From Peromyscus leucopus (Eukaryota > Chordata > Mammalia > Rodentia > Cricetidae): a stretch of DNA of 64,000 bases. The stretch is from contig NC_051071.1 in the NCBI RefSeq assembly GCF_004664715.2, forward strand, positions 33,692,030 to 33,756,029, read 5' to 3'. Of this stretch, positions 1-11,722 are shown piece after piece; positions within the stretch are counted from its first letter, which is position 1, and each line of letters begins with the position of its first letter. The translations under genes and the position numbers were made by a program. The notes under the pieces were generated by a model. That model did no database searches. It was not told the origin of the DNA and saw nothing but the letters and a program-made list of their open reading frames with translations.

Positions 1-371
1 CTAGTCCAAAGGATATCAACAGTATATTTAAAATGAAGGTTATACAAGGGAGCAGAATCCATGAGACTTTCACCCACACAAAGAGCAAGCAACACGACTA
101 AAGAACTTTGGATCTTCGGCAGTTTTTTGTCTCGATGTGCCTCACTCTCTTCATCTTGAACACGGCATTGAAAGAATTCTTTCCTCATAGATTTTTGTAA
201 AGATTAATTAGGAAAATCTACAGGAGAACCCTCAAAACAGTGCTCGGCATGGAATATGAGTTGTTGGTCAGTTACCACCGTTGTGTTCTTGCCTACAAAA
301 TCAAGACAGTGTTTACAGGGACAATTCACTATGCCAGATATTTGTAAATAGTGATAACTAGTACCCCAAAC

Positions 372-372
<1 letters not shown>
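1..372. other. unassigned single-copy-looking DNA
   Basis: No gene, splice-flanked open frame or repeat family recognised. Base composition is ordinary AT-rich mammalian. Confidence 0.4.

Positions 373-420
<48 letters not shown>
373..420. repeat. (AC)n microsatellite
   Basis: Uninterrupted AC dinucleotide run of 24 units. The short minus-strand open frame across it is only translated TG repeat. Confidence 0.97.
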
Positions 421-422
<2 letters not shown>

Positions 423-687
423 AAACCATTAATGTGGTTGGAGTATGATTTCTCACTAAGTTCTTCTCTGAGAGTAGCACTTGTGCTTAGCCTTGGACCC
501 TAGAGTACAGGGCTGTGACAGCGGGCTGGGAGAAAGGGCATGGGAGAGAGTAAGCTGCCTTAACTAATTACAAATAACACAGGTGAGATTTGAGGAAAAA
601 TAACCCTACCTCTTCCAGGTCAGTCAATCAACATGATAAATACTCAAAATGGAACCAAATAAGAAACCTATAATGCTATAAGAAAGA

Positions 688-753
688 TTATTATATATAT
701 ATTATATTATTACATATATTATATTATTATATATTACATATATATGTAATAAT
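688..753. repeat. AT-rich imperfect tandem repeat
   Basis: Alternating 'tatata' and 'ttatta' motifs with local self-complementarity, including 'ttacatatatatgtaa'. A low-complexity tract with no sign of coding function. Confidence 0.8.
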
Positions 754-998
754 TTGTGAAATGGATGGGCTATCCTGCATGATTTCTAAGTTTTAGGAAC
801 TCTAAATTTCCATGGTTCCAGGGGGCTTCATATTTTACTTGATAGAAAATTCACCACATTCCTAGAGAAATTGGGTCACACACAAAAATTACTTCTGTAA
901 TTTGTACTTTCCTCAGCCCTTATGAATATGTACAACCTTGTAAGTGTCAATTTTGGGCTTAAACATTCCTAACATATGGATTTGAATACAAGAAGATA

Positions 999-1015
999 TG
1001 TGTGTGCGTGTGTGC

Positions 1016-1048
<33 letters not shown>
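999..1048. repeat. (TG)n microsatellite
   Basis: TG repeat interrupted early by 'cg' and 'catatg', then a pure run of 14 TG units. Confidence 0.95.
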
Positions 1049-1049
<1 letters not shown>

Positions 1050-1157
1050 TTATGAGTACTCTAATCTTTTGAACAATCACTGTGGGAAATTGTCAATAAA
1101 CAATTCTTTGTTGGACACCATCTGTACAAAACACTTATCTTAGTGCCCTGTATGTAT

Positions 1158-1159
<2 letters not shown>

Positions 1160-1200
<41 letters not shown>
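1160..1200. repeat. (CA)n microsatellite
   Basis: Pure CA run of about 20 units. It sits about 110 bp after the (TG)n tract and about 55 bp before a (TC)n tract, so three different dinucleotide arrays fall within 330 bp. Confidence 0.96.
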
Positions 1201-1202
<2 letters not shown>

Positions 1203-1250
1203 CAGTAGTAATAGAATAAACCATTGTTTTTTCTTTGTTTCCACTGAGTT

Positions 1251-1255
<5 letters not shown>

Positions 1256-1327
<72 letters not shown>
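1256..1327. repeat. (TC)n microsatellite
   Basis: Pure TC run of about 36 units, one of the longest dinucleotide arrays in the window and a homopurine-homopyrimidine tract. Confidence 0.97.
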
Positions 1328-1329
<2 letters not shown>

Positions 1330-1417
1330 GCTTAAAACATTCTGCCTATAACTAAAATGGGCTGCCTTTATATGTCTAACAAATCATTAGTTTTTAAGGT
1401 GTAAAGGAAAGGGGGCT

Positions 1418-1662
1418 ATGGTTTGATATATAATGCCTATCATGAATTCTTATGTTGGGGGCTTAAGTGCAGAAGTGATTGGATTCAGAGAGCTCTGATC
1501 TAATCAATGTATTCACCTAGAGGAAAACCTTTAAGTGCAAATAGGTTGAGATGGGAAATTTCAGCAGTTAACAGAGTAGGCAGGAAAATGGAGGTATGAT
1601 CTCATCTGTTGAGTTAGTAACTACAGGACAAAGTATAGGGAAGACAGCTTATTGACAGGTTG
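1418..1662 (+). mobile_element. MaLR-like LTR, left part (degenerate)
   Basis: The segment starting 'tggtttgatatataatg' and continuing with 'gattggattcagagagctctga' in outline resembles the U3 of old MaLR (MST/ORR1-like) LTRs. A same-strand MaLR 3' part resumes at about 2190. I infer one old plus-strand LTR split by the minus-strand LTR at 1663-2189. The last roughly 130 bp before 1663 is not clearly LTR. Family and boundaries are uncertain. Confidence 0.4.
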
Positions 1663-2189
1663 TGTCTCAGTTTTGTTTCTGTTTCTGTGATAAAACATCA
1701 TGAAGTTTCAGTTCACAGGGGCCATGGGAAGGCATAATATCATGGCAGAAGGAAGATATTTCCTCAAGCCAGATAAGAAGCCAAGAGAGCAGAGGAAGGG
1801 GCAGGAAACAAAATTAGCATTTTGTTCTTTAAAAAAAAAAAAAACTAAAAGCAACTTAGGGAGGAAAGGGTTTGTTTGACTACCGGTTATATACACCCCA
1901 TCATCAAGGGAAGTCAAGTCAGGAGCTCAAGCAGGTCTCTTGCGCAGGAACTAAAGCAGAGACCATGGAGGAAGGCTGCTTAATGGCTTGTTCTCCTTGC
2001 CCATTCAGTTTGCTGTCTTATACAACCCAGAACCTGCCCAGCAGTGGCACTCTCCACCCTCTCTCATTGATGATCAAGAAAATGCTGCACAGACTTGCCT
2101 ACAGGGCATCTGATGTAGACAGTCCCTCAGTTAAGGTTCCCCTCTCCCAAGATGACTCTAGCTGTGCCAAGTTGTCACAAAGCAGCACA
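1663..2189 (-). mobile_element. MaLR (MT-type) LTR, minus strand, interrupted
   Basis: Starts 'tgtctcagttt', continues 'ctgtgataaaacatcatga', and ends with 'ccaagttgtcacaaagcagcaca'-like sequence. On the minus strand this reads as the rodent MT-type MaLR LTR, whose hallmark is 'tgtcaacttgac' near the 5' end. Compared with the other copies here (6781-7185, 43971-44368), the consensus runs straight from 'catgacc' to 'aaaagcaac'. In this copy 143 bp (1702-1844) separates these two blocks, so the LTR was invaded or rearranged. No convincing 5-bp TSD found. Confidence 0.7.
1702..1844. repeat. inverted local duplicate plus A14 tract inside the MT LTR
   Basis: Bases 1702-1820 are the reverse complement of 2309-2427 with 3 mismatches in 119 (about 97.5% identity by hand alignment). 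They are followed by 'tttgttcttt' and 14 A (1831-1844), after which the host LTR resumes. The A-tract suggests retroposition of a short antisense transcript of the downstream LTR. The close inverted placement equally suits a template-switch event. I see no clear TSD. Confidence 0.85.
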
Positions 2190-2513
2190 GAGTGGCAAAC
2201 TAATAGTCAATGGATTCCTCCCTTGATGGATGAATGCTACAATGGCATTGGTAGGAGATAGTGGAAAGTGGGCAGTGAGGTGTGTTTGGATGAAGGAAGT
2301 CATTGGAGATGCTAATTTTGTTCCCTGCCCCTTCCTCTGCTCTCTTGGCTTCTTATCTGGCTTGAGGAAATATCTTCCTGCTGCCATGATGTTATGCCTT
2401 CCCATGGCCCCTGTGAACTGAAACTTCTGAATCTGTGAGCCAAATAAACAAGTCCTCTCTTGGGAGTAGCCTTGTTAGGTATTTTCTCACAGCATCAAAA
2501 GCAGACTAACACA
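2190..2513 (+). mobile_element. MaLR-like LTR, right part
   Basis: Carries the 3' end of an old MaLR LTR on the plus strand: 'gtgagccaaataaacaagtc' (AATAAA-type polyadenylation signal), then 'ggtattttctcacagcatc' and a terminal 'gactaacaca'. Bases 2309-2427 are the source or partner of the inverted copy at 1702-1820. Probably continuous with 1418-1662 before the MT LTR inserted. Confidence 0.65.
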
Positions 2514-3044
2514 AAGGGCTGGCTTAGATAATCTTTGATTCTTTACAGTACCTGGCTATACAACTGATTGTGAGAAAAATTTTCTTTCTTTAATAAAATA
2601 TAAGGCAGACCCTCCAGAATTGTTTCTGACCCTTTGTGGGGACATGGAACACTGTGGGAGTCCATGATCTGCACTGGTCACAGGCCCTCTCTAGGGTGAG
2701 AACACATGCTCACTAAGGTGCCCAAAGGAGACTGTAACTTGAAAGGCTGCTCTCCAAGCTCCTGCATTCACTGTTCTTGACGAGAAAATGAGGGCCGTTT
2801 TCTTTGGCTTCTTGGGCTGAAGCAGAGGCAACCATCACTTTATGAGAGGGTAAATGGGGACATAATGGTGTCTAGAGATGACATGATACAGTGCTGAAAA
2901 TCCAAAGACTCATAATTACTTCCAGCTGTATCATTAGGGGGCCTTGGGAAAGTCACTCTCCTCTCTCCCTTGACTCACACATATCCTGACCCTGAGCCTA
3001 TTTGGGCTTCTCTAAAATGGGGGTCAGAACTCCATCAGTGGCTG
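2514..3044. other. no recognisable feature
   Basis: Contains no repeat or gene that I can identify. Confidence 0.4.
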
Positions 3045-3183
3045 GGATTAGGGAGATGGCTCAGCGCTTGAGAACACTTAAGGCTCTGAGAACCAGAGTC
3101 CAGATCACAGCATTCACATTGGTACTTATAACCCCAAAAGATTTGATGTCCCTTCTGAGCTCTGTTGCTGCCTTAACACATGC

Positions 3184-3240
<57 letters not shown>
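3045..3240 (+). mobile_element. B2-type SINE (degenerate)
   Basis: The head 'agggagatggctcagcgctt' matches the tRNA-derived B2 promoter region, followed by a diverged body and a (CA)n tail. The tail microsatellite (3186-3238) has replaced the usual A-rich tail. Diverged, so an old copy. Confidence 0.75.
3186..3238. repeat. (AC)n microsatellite at SINE tail
   Basis: Pure AC run of about 26 units marking the 3' end of the B2-type SINE. Confidence 0.95.
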
Positions 3241-3242
<2 letters not shown>

Positions 3243-4649
3243 CTTTTTTAAAAAGTCAAGTCTGTCAGTGTCTTACAGATATCTTCTTGTGCAAGATATT
3301 CCTTATTCCACACCATGGACTCAAGGGAAGTCTCTCAGGTTGTAGTGGTGAGCCCATATCTTCCTCAAATAGCCTCCAAGACAATGTGGGACTCAGAGGG
3401 AGTTTTCCTTCTCCAAGATGCATTTTTTTTACAACGTGTCCACAGGCATACTGATCATGAGCCTGTTGCCTGCACAGCTGCACATCATTTAAAGTGCTCA
3501 CACACCCCTTCCACCTAATGTAACTCGAGATCGTGTTAAAGAGACCAAAGGTGAGAAGCAGCTAGATTTCTAGATATTAATGACCCAGAGTGTGGACAAT
3601 GCAAAAGATTCAGCAGCCAACAAAATCAAGGAGAGCAAAATGAGTTTGGGAACTCTCAAGCTAGCCTAGAACCTGCCCTTTGCAAATGTTTAAAGGATTT
3701 GTTTAAGCTCTCACTTCATACTAGTGTAAAAGTGAATGCTGTTATTTGTAATTACCATGCAAATTACATGAGAGCTCAACAGGCTTAGTTAAATAGACAA
3801 GAAGCAGCTAATGCATAAAGTCTAGGAAAAGTTGACTCCCAGACTGTGGTTGTTTTTTTTTTTTCACATTTAAAAATGTTTTATCTTATAAATAATATAT
3901 GCTCATGACAAAAGACCAAAGATAAGAATTAGCAGTTTTTGTAATTGCTCTTTATAAGTATATGTATCATTGTGTTTTTACAAAATGTAAATGTCTTGAT
4001 TAAAATTGGACAATATGGAATACATTTTTAAGTCTGCATTTTTCACACAATATCTGATTATCATTTCAGTTCAAACTCTTCACTGTAGCACCACTGTTTT
4101 TTGTTTCTTATGCAAGTCTGGTTTTCTATCCATTGTCTATACAATAACTCATGCATTCAAACAGTCAGCTATTGTTGAAAATATCAGTTATTTCTAGTTT
4201 TTCCAAGAGCTATGAAAATAGTTGCAGCCAAATCTTTGCCTTCCTTGAGGAATGTCTGAATCAAAGTATGTTTTTTGTTAAACATTTCAATATGTGGGTC
4301 CCCAAATTCATCTTTACTATTACTACAGTAGAGTGTGCACCTCTTTTCTTTGTCTTAAAAGCTGGGAGGTACCACTCTCTATACTTTTAAGCAAGGTTTT
4401 AAAGACTGCTTTACTGTCTTCCCAGCTCTCAACTGACTTTCATGTCTTGGGTCCTCTCTTCCGTGTGGGGCATTTATATCAGTGGCTAAGGATTTAATAT
4501 CAACTCAAGCTGTTCTCTGGACCTTGGTTTTTCTCCTTCCACTTCCTGTGACTGTGACCCAGTCATTAGCCCAAGCTTTCATCGGACATTCAAGTGCCAC
4601 CAATGACTCTACTACCCTAGTCCCTGTGAACAGATTTTGTCCTGGGATC
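3241..4649. other. no recognisable gene; T12 tract at 3853
   Basis: AT-rich single-copy-looking DNA. A 12-T run lies at 3853-3864. Short open frames at 4006-4497 overlap in several frames and show no domain, so I treat them as chance. Confidence 0.4.
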
Positions 4650-4889
4650 TGTGTGAGGTGAACAGTGATCCCCCAAAGATGCTAATGAAGAGTCTCTGAC
4701 TGTGCCTTTATTTGGAAAATAGTTTTTATTAACTTAAGAAAGAGTCTTGAGATTTGATCATCCTGGATTAGACTGGACCATAGGTCTAAAGATAAGTAGA
4801 TAAGTTAATGAGAAAAGATGGAAGTCAGGTAGAAGAAAACACAGAGAACAGAAGCCATGTGAAAATGTGATAGTCACAAGCCAAGTATC
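4650..4889 (+). mobile_element. possible ancient LTR fragment
   Basis: Blocks such as 'ctttatttggaaaatag', 'gatttgatcatcctggatta' and 'gccatgtgaaaatgtgatag' recall an old mammalian LTR-type consensus. Highly diverged; family uncertain. Confidence 0.3.
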
Positions 4890-5630
4890 TTATTTATCCA
4901 TTGCCATAACAAAACTCCCTGACTACAGCAACTTATAAAAGAGAGCATTTAAATGAGAGCTTGCTTATTATTTCAGAGGATGAGTCCATGTTAGGGTTTC
5001 TATTGCTGTGAAGACACCATGACCACAGCAATGCTTAGAAAGGAAAACATTTATTTAAGGCCGGCTTACAGTTTCAGAGATTTAGTCCATTATTGTCATG
5101 GCAAGAAGCATGGTGACATACAGGCAGATATGGTGGTGGAAAAGAGCTGAGAGTTCTACATCTTGATCCATAGACAGCAGAAGTAGACTGTTTACAATGC
5201 TGTGCATAGCTTGAGCATATGAGACCTCAAAGCCTGCCCCCACAGTGACATACTTTCTCCACCAAGGCCACACCTACTCCAAAAAGGCCACACCTCCTAA
5301 TAGTGCCACTCCCTATGGGCCAAGCATTCAAACACATGAGTCTTTGAGGCCATACCTATTCAAACTACCACAGCCCATGATTATCATGGTGGGGAGGATA
5401 GTGGCAGGCAGACACAGCACTTACATCTCATCCACAAGCACAAGGTGGAGAGAGAGAAGGCAAACTGGAATAACATGAGCCTTTAAATCCTCAGAGTTTA
5501 CCCTCAGTAACACACCTCCTTCAATAATGCCACACCTCCTCATCCTTATCAAATAGTTCTACCAACTGGGAACCAAGCATTCAAGCACATGAGCCCATGG
5601 GGGGGTGCATTTTTATTCAAACCACTACAC
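4890..5630 (-). mobile_element. outer MaLR-type LTR, minus strand, split by a nested LTR
   Basis: Left arm 4890-4988 ('ttatttatccattgccataa') and right arm 5373-5630, ending 'attcaaaccactaca', read as one rodent MaLR LTR on the minus strand. The join falls inside the conserved block 'gagtccatgattatcatgg'. The interruption is a second, less diverged LTR of the same general type, so the outer copy is older. Confidence 0.7.
4989..5372 (-). mobile_element. nested MaLR-type LTR with 5-bp TSD
   Basis: Plus-strand boundaries are 'tgttagggtttctattgctg' at the left and 'caaactaccaca' at the right, giving the TGT...ACA ends expected of an LTR. The flanking 5 bp are gtcca (4984-4988) and gccca (5373-5377), a TSD with one mismatch and the length expected for ERVL/MaLR integration. 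It reads on the minus strand and looks like a solo LTR, since no internal region is attached. Confidence 0.8.
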
Positions 5631-6434
5631 CAAGGAATACTCAGAGTCACTGAATATTGAAAAGAAAAGGAAGGGCTTAGGAAATAAATGCATGCTATCT
5701 TCAGCCCCTACATTTCTGGTAATTACTGCAGCCCTATAAAACCAATACAGGAAACTACAAGAGAGTCCTGTTCTGAGTGATTCTTGAATGCTTAGGAATC
5801 TTAACAAGCAAGCATCACAGGAGTTGATAACCCCTTTGGTTAGAGCCTATCCCACTCATTAGGTGAGTATGTATTGACTACCTATAGTTCTTGTTCTAGG
5901 TACTGGATGGAGACAAAAGTGAAGAAGATACACTCATTTCCATTGAGAAGCAAACATTAGGTAAATAGTCACTGTTATCTATTTACTGCTGTAGACTGAG
6001 TATATAGGTTGAGGCCATGTAGAGTATAAAGCTTAAAGCTTGCTTTGTCCTTATAGTTGATGGGGCTTTGGAGGATTTAAGCAACTGTTATCAACCAGGA
6101 TCCTGTCAGAATGAATTTCATTGATATCTACTCTAAAACCAGCCTGAGCATGTGCCTATGACCTTTGGTCAAACTCATCTGATTCTATGTCTACCTACTC
6201 TGACTTTCTTTATGACTCAAACTCAAGTTCCTTTTATTTCCATGGTCAGGGTCAGTACCAAGTAAACAGCTAGTTTTACCATCTGGTCCCTGTATAAGTG
6301 GCCATCTAAGCCCAGGTGTGCCATATTCATTCATGTAAGATTGGTTTATTTAGCTTGTGTTATTTTCCAGTCTCTGATGGTTCAAAAACTAGTAAAATAC
6401 AGGGTTTGTCCTAAAGATCCTAGCCATCTGTATT
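5631..6434. other. no recognisable feature
   Basis: Ordinary AT-rich sequence with no repeat or gene that I can identify. Confidence 0.4.
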
Positions 6435-6740
6435 TTGATTAATTAGGTTGCTGTAATGAAATGCTATAGACTGGGGACTTTAAATAACAGAGATTTATTT
6501 TCTTGCCATTCTGGAGTTAAGTCCAAGAGCAAGGTTCCAAGAGGGCTGGGTCTTGTGATGCTTTGGGTTGTAGATGAGCAACCTCCTCGTGAGGGACCAC
6601 ATGGCCTTTTCTCTGAGCCTGCACTCCTTTGGTTCTTCTTTCCCATCTACCAGGATATCAATTACCCCATTAGAATGAGGCCCTGACTTCCAATCTCAAG
6701 GAAACTTAATTATCTCCTTAAACACCCTTTCTCCAACTAT
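6435..6740 (-). mobile_element. old MaLR (MST/MLT-like) LTR fragment
   Basis: 'ttgctgtaatgaaatgctatagactgggga', abbreviated here, then 'agagatttattttcttgcc' and 'ctggagttaagtccaagag' follow the order of the minus-strand end of old mammalian MaLR LTRs. A similar fragment lies at 31545-31880. Confidence 0.55.
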
Positions 6741-6780
6741 AATCACAATGGCCTCAAAATGGATTCCTGATTATTATGGT

Positions 6781-7185
6781 TGTCTTCAGATCATTGTAAA
6801 CAAACACTGTGGTCAAAGCAACTTGGAGATAAAAAGGCTTATTTATTTCATCTTACAATTTATAGTCAATCATGAAGAGAAGTTAGGGTAGGAACTCAAG
6901 GTAGGAACCTGGAGGCAGTAACTGAAGCAGAGGCCATGGAGGAATACCGCTTACTGGCTCACTCCTGATGGCTTGCTCACCTTGCTTTCTTATACAATTT
7001 AAGACCACCTGTCCAGTGGCAGCACTGCCCCCAGTGGGTTGGGCCCTTCCCTTTCAATCATTAATACAAAAAAATGTCCCACAGGTGTGCCTACAAGCCA
7101 ACCTTATGGAAGCATTTCTCAGCTGAGGTTCCCTCTTTCCAGATGATCCTAGTTTGTGTCAAGTTGACAAAAACTAACTATCATA
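6781..7185 (-). mobile_element. MaLR (MT-type) LTR
   Basis: Starts 'tgtcttcagatcattgtaaa' and ends around 'tgtgtcaagttgacaaaaac'. On the minus strand it carries the MT-type start 'gtcaacttgacacaaactag' and a 'ccaataataaagcc'-like region in diverged form. Full length for this LTR type (about 400 bp). No TSD identified. Confidence 0.75.
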
Positions 7186-8039
7186 CTAATAAAATATGAA
7201 GTCTGATGGAGAGAACATGGGAAGAAGACAGGCCAGACATACCACCATCTAAGATAAAAAGACAAGCCTGACAACAGATAACCATATGAGAGAACAAACA
7301 CCACGGAGGTAGTGTTATTTCTCTGGGGAAGCATCACACCTGCCCCGGGTGGGTCTTGAAAGAAGATGAAGTGTAATTCACAGGGCTGGGTAGAGCCAAC
7401 AAAAGCCAGGCAGAGAGAATAACTCTTGTAAAGCACATACATGAAGCAGCAGCATCTGTGAGGTGGATGGCACATCATTCACAGTGACCAGCAGAAAGAG
7501 AAAGCAGAGGTGAGAGCCTAGCATCGTACTGTGTTCTCATAGTCTGTCTTTGCGCCCGTGCCCCAGCCTTATTTCAATTGCTGCAGCAATTGTGGCTTCC
7601 CCTTCTGCAACCACAATACTTACACCTTAAAGGATTTATATATTTTGTATAGTACCTTATAGTTTGGAAAACAATTTTTCCACATGACTTGAGCCTCACT
7701 ACTGCCCAGGGGAGGACATATATTATTATAATATCTATCATCTATATAATAAAATTGAGATTCTAAAGATAGGGAGAGTAGCACAGCTAACAAACACACT
7801 GTTCAAAACACTTGACTTGTCCAAAGACTGCATTAGACGTAGCTTAGGGATGGAAGCAGGCTCTCTGTCCTTTGGTTTCAGTGGTTTCTCTTTTTGGTTA
7901 CTTGTGTTCTTCTCTGCTGTTTATTTCAGACATTGTACTTCTCCAGTCATCAAGCTACACCTTGACAGAGTTTTCTGGAAATAACATGTTAACCAAAAGA
8001 AAAAATATTGCTTGGAGATGGAGTGTTGGGGCTAGGAAA
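7186..8039. other. no recognisable feature
   Basis: A minus-strand open frame at 7149-7478 starts inside the LTR and shows no recognisable domain. I see nothing else here. Confidence 0.4.
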
Positions 8040-8057
8040 TTTTTTTTTTTTTTTTTT
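8040..8057. repeat. T18 homopolymer
   Basis: Eighteen T in a row. It could be the tail of a minus-strand retroposon, but the adjacent sequence shows no recognisable element or TSD. Confidence 0.9.
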
Positions 8058-11000
8058 GCCCAGAGGGCCTGTCAAAGCCCATTGACTCACACATCTGCCT
8101 CACAAAGAGGCAACCCAGAGCAAAGCCCCATGGGGATACCTTGCCAAAAGGGGCAAATTAAAGCACTTCTAACTCAGGAAATGCCAAGTAATGCTTTTCT
8201 GTGGTGTTAACTTACAGCCCAAAGTAGACCAAATAGTAATTTACCTACAGCCTCTCCTGCTTCCCAGAATGCTCTACTGGACCTTTGTCTGTGTTGCCAA
8301 GGCAACAACAACTCCTGCCACTGTGGCAATTTTTAGTTTCAATCACAAACTTTGTATTGACTTGGCTGAAAGTCTGACACAGAGAACTTGAAGTCACTGG
8401 GATGTAAAAGGAAAACATTTCCGCGCTTGCAGCAAAACTCTTGTTCACCATCTTGGGAAGGAATATCTGTAAAATTCTTCTCTCCTGTGCATGATTTCCT
8501 CATGCAATCAGTAGGGTGAAAATTAATTAAAGTTTCTTCCTCGTGACGTGGATGTCAGAATGACCTTTATAAACTACAATTCCAATCCTAAAGTTGTGTG
8601 TAAACTTGACTAGTTTGGGCAACTTCCTGCTTCACACTTAACTACCTTCCCAACCTCATACTTCTTAGTCACTCCACATTCTCTCTATTTCAGGAATCTG
8701 GGATTTATCAAGATTTGGGGAACATTCATAGAGCACACCATGTTTCTATATCTCTGAGTATTTCTACACAGGGCAGCCCTTCATTCCCCTCTCGGCTTTG
8801 CAAAGCCTTGACACTGGCCCTAAACCACTCCCTTCTACATGCAACCTATCTAAAGTCTTTCAGAAGCCCTTCCCACCACGATCCCAGAGCATTTTGCTTA
8901 TAGGCTGTTGTGGTAAACATTTAGATGCCAGATCCTCTCCCCTCATCTTTGTTCAATGACATCTAGTTAGGACAACTGTGTACTAATGTAGGTGCTAAAT
9001 TCATAATTAACATTATTGTCAAGTAAAAACACATGAAACTTATTCAGAAACACCACTGATGTGATGTGTATACTATGTGTCAGATGCTGTCATGGGAACT
9101 TTCTCTATATTTTCTTAATTCTGCAATGATCCACTAAATTTATGCTCCAAATTGCACTGATCTGTCCCAGCTTCCAAATCCATGTAACATGATAAACTAA
9201 AAGCAACATGCCATGCTTGATGATCACCTGAAGAGTCATTGTTGGCATTAATGTCATATAGCAGTTGAACAGCAAAGGGTAAATGTAGGCTGAAGAAGGC
9301 TAGGACCAAGGAGCTAACTAGGTAGGAGAGTGTGATCTGGAATCAGAGGTCAGAAAGGTGCTATGTAGAGTCAAAGGGGAATTCTGGAGTTGCAAAGACA
9401 AATATACAGAACCCAGAGTAAGCAGAGTCACAGTTTCAGATGTCACAGAGCTAAGAAAACAATATAGGAGAGTAAAGCCAGCCACATTGCTTCCACTCAA
9501 AAATCTTCTTTTTCCAGGTTCACAGAGTCACGTGTCCCTTCAGGGTCTAACTTGTATTTCAGCTTTGATAGTGATCTATGTTCATGAAGCATCGTACGTT
9601 CACTGACATCCACAGTAGGAAAAACAATAATGCATACACGGTGGGAAATGGCAGTTGACCCTGAACTTCCATGCAGATGCTATCACAGGGACCTTGACAG
9701 GCTCAACTCCAGGAGTGGGGAGGAGTGTGGAAATTGTTTCCAGATGGTAGGAATGTGAAGAGAAGCTGGCAAGTTTTATTGTTATGTGAAATCATCTCTT
9801 CTTAAAAGTCAGAGTCATATGCAAAACTGCTTAAAACATTACATAGGACCCAGCTAAATCTTCATCCTACAGAGATGTTAAAACGCGGGTTCTGGGGCAC
9901 CACTCCAAAAGAGTCTGATTCCCAGGACCTTAGTGGAGCCAGACCAGCTGCAGTTTCTGCAAGCTCCCAGGGAAAGTCATACTGCCATCATTCAGAAGAG
10001 CACTGGGCTGCAAGTTGCATCCAGTCTCAGATATCCTGCTTGGTACCTTGATCCCAAAACCTAAAGAAGGGGACTGGGAACAGGAGAGATAGCACATCAA
10101 ACCCTGGTCCCAGGAAATCACTTACTGTCTAAACTCTCCTTCGGTGAGTCTCTTAGGGAATACACCTCAAATTAAAAGACATAAGACATCAGACCTCTAA
10201 AAGAAGCCTTTTATATCCCAACTTCAACACAGAAAGTATTCAAGAAGCTAAGAAGTACATGTAGACTCTCTTGGAAATCAGAAATCCCAAAACTTTTGGG
10301 AAATGAGATGGAAAGGGGGTGAGTAAGGATCTGATATAATTTGGCTTGGAAAATAAAACCAAACAGTGACTTGCTAACACTCTTCCACATGAGAATGGAA
10401 CTTCTGGAAAGGTGGCGAACAGCTGCTTGCTGCTCCCAGCGAGGCTCAGCTAATAGAACCTGAGCTTCCAGAACAGCAGGTGGGGTTGGGGTAGAGAAGG
10501 AACTCTGGTACCTAACAGCTGTGAAAAGGAGGTGTCCACTGCTGTGGGAATCCCCACCTTTCAGAGCTTTAAATCAGATAAGTGATGGGCTCTGAGCATT
10601 CAGGGGCCCACCCCAGTTAGTGTTTCTCAAAGCACAACACTCCAGCTACTGGTGAAGAAGTTTTGCATGCTTCAGAGATACACAGTTATATGACTGTGGA
10701 TGGTAAAGGGGTGGAGAATTTTCTTTTTCTTTCTGTTCTCCTTAATACTTGGGTGTGTCAAGGAGAAAGTCTCCCCAACGTGCTGACATCTCTGACCCTG
10801 TGACCCTTGCTCATTTCCATTTTAATGGAGACAAAGAAGACCTGAGTTACACAGTATGCAGCAGACACCAGGCTGATCAGCATTGTATTATTTCATGGTT
10901 TTCTCTTATGTTTTCTTTTATATTATGTGATTCTGGTTTTCCATTCCTTAGAGAAATAGTACTTTTCTTTTTTAAACCAATAAATTTAGAAAGCCAGAGT

Positions 11001-11587
11001 CCATGGAATTATATGGAATAGAAAGCAGATGTACTGATGGGTGATGGCCATGTCAAACACTGTACAGATGGTCCTCAGAAGGATAAAATTTTGGAAACAG
11101 AGATCAGGTCTAAACCTCTCCTTTCTGCCTGAGAAACCTGCAGCTTGGGAAGTTCAAAGACATGCTTAGTTTCATTCAGAGCTCACAGGTGGAACTTGTA
11201 TGGCCCAGAGACCAGCTAAAGATGGGCTTGCCCAGGAGATGGGAAAGGGACATTCAGCCTGTATCTTGCGCATCTGCAGCATCTCCTACTAAAGTACAAT
11301 CTGGTCCACTTCAGACTGTGGTACCTGTAGAACTCCTGAAATGAGCCAATCCTCATGCAAAATATCACTTGTTCACAAAGCAAAGTGCCATATAGGACCA
11401 TACCTCAGTAAACTCTATAAGGTCTCTACATGTAAAAACCCAAAGGACACAATATCATATTCTGTTGTTGCTTCTCCTAATCCTCTTATATTAATGATTT
11501 AGTAGCCAAAAAGTAACGTCAATTTTCTCATTGACCTTATCCTATTTTAAACAATAAAAATTCATTTAAATGTAGCTGCAAATTTTT
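8058..11587. other. long repeat-poor stretch without recognisable genes
   Basis: About 3.5 kb in which I recognise no SINE, LINE or LTR, the longest such stretch in the window. No open frame here has family features or a convincing splice-flanked exon. A regulatory role is possible but not shown by the sequence. Confidence 0.4.
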
Positions 11588-11617
11588 TCTTCTTCTTCCT
11601 CCTCCTCCTCCTCCTCT
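11588..11617. repeat. (TTC)n/(TCC)n trinucleotide tract
   Basis: Short pyrimidine trinucleotide run switching from TTC to TCC units. Confidence 0.9.
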
Positions 11618-11722
11618 TATATGAATCAACACTCACATGTAAACTACTGTTCAGCATGGGCCAAAGTGATTTATTTTTATTGGAGGTTTAAATCTTTCAA
11701 GCATATCAAGACTTTCCTCATT

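Noticed and set aside
1160..1327. CRISPR-like or regulatory repeat array
   Set aside because: Only simple dinucleotide arrays without unique spacers, in a rodent genome.
1872..2261. 129-codon plus-strand open frame
   Set aside because: Runs antisense through the MT-type LTR and into the adjacent MaLR LTR; no family features.
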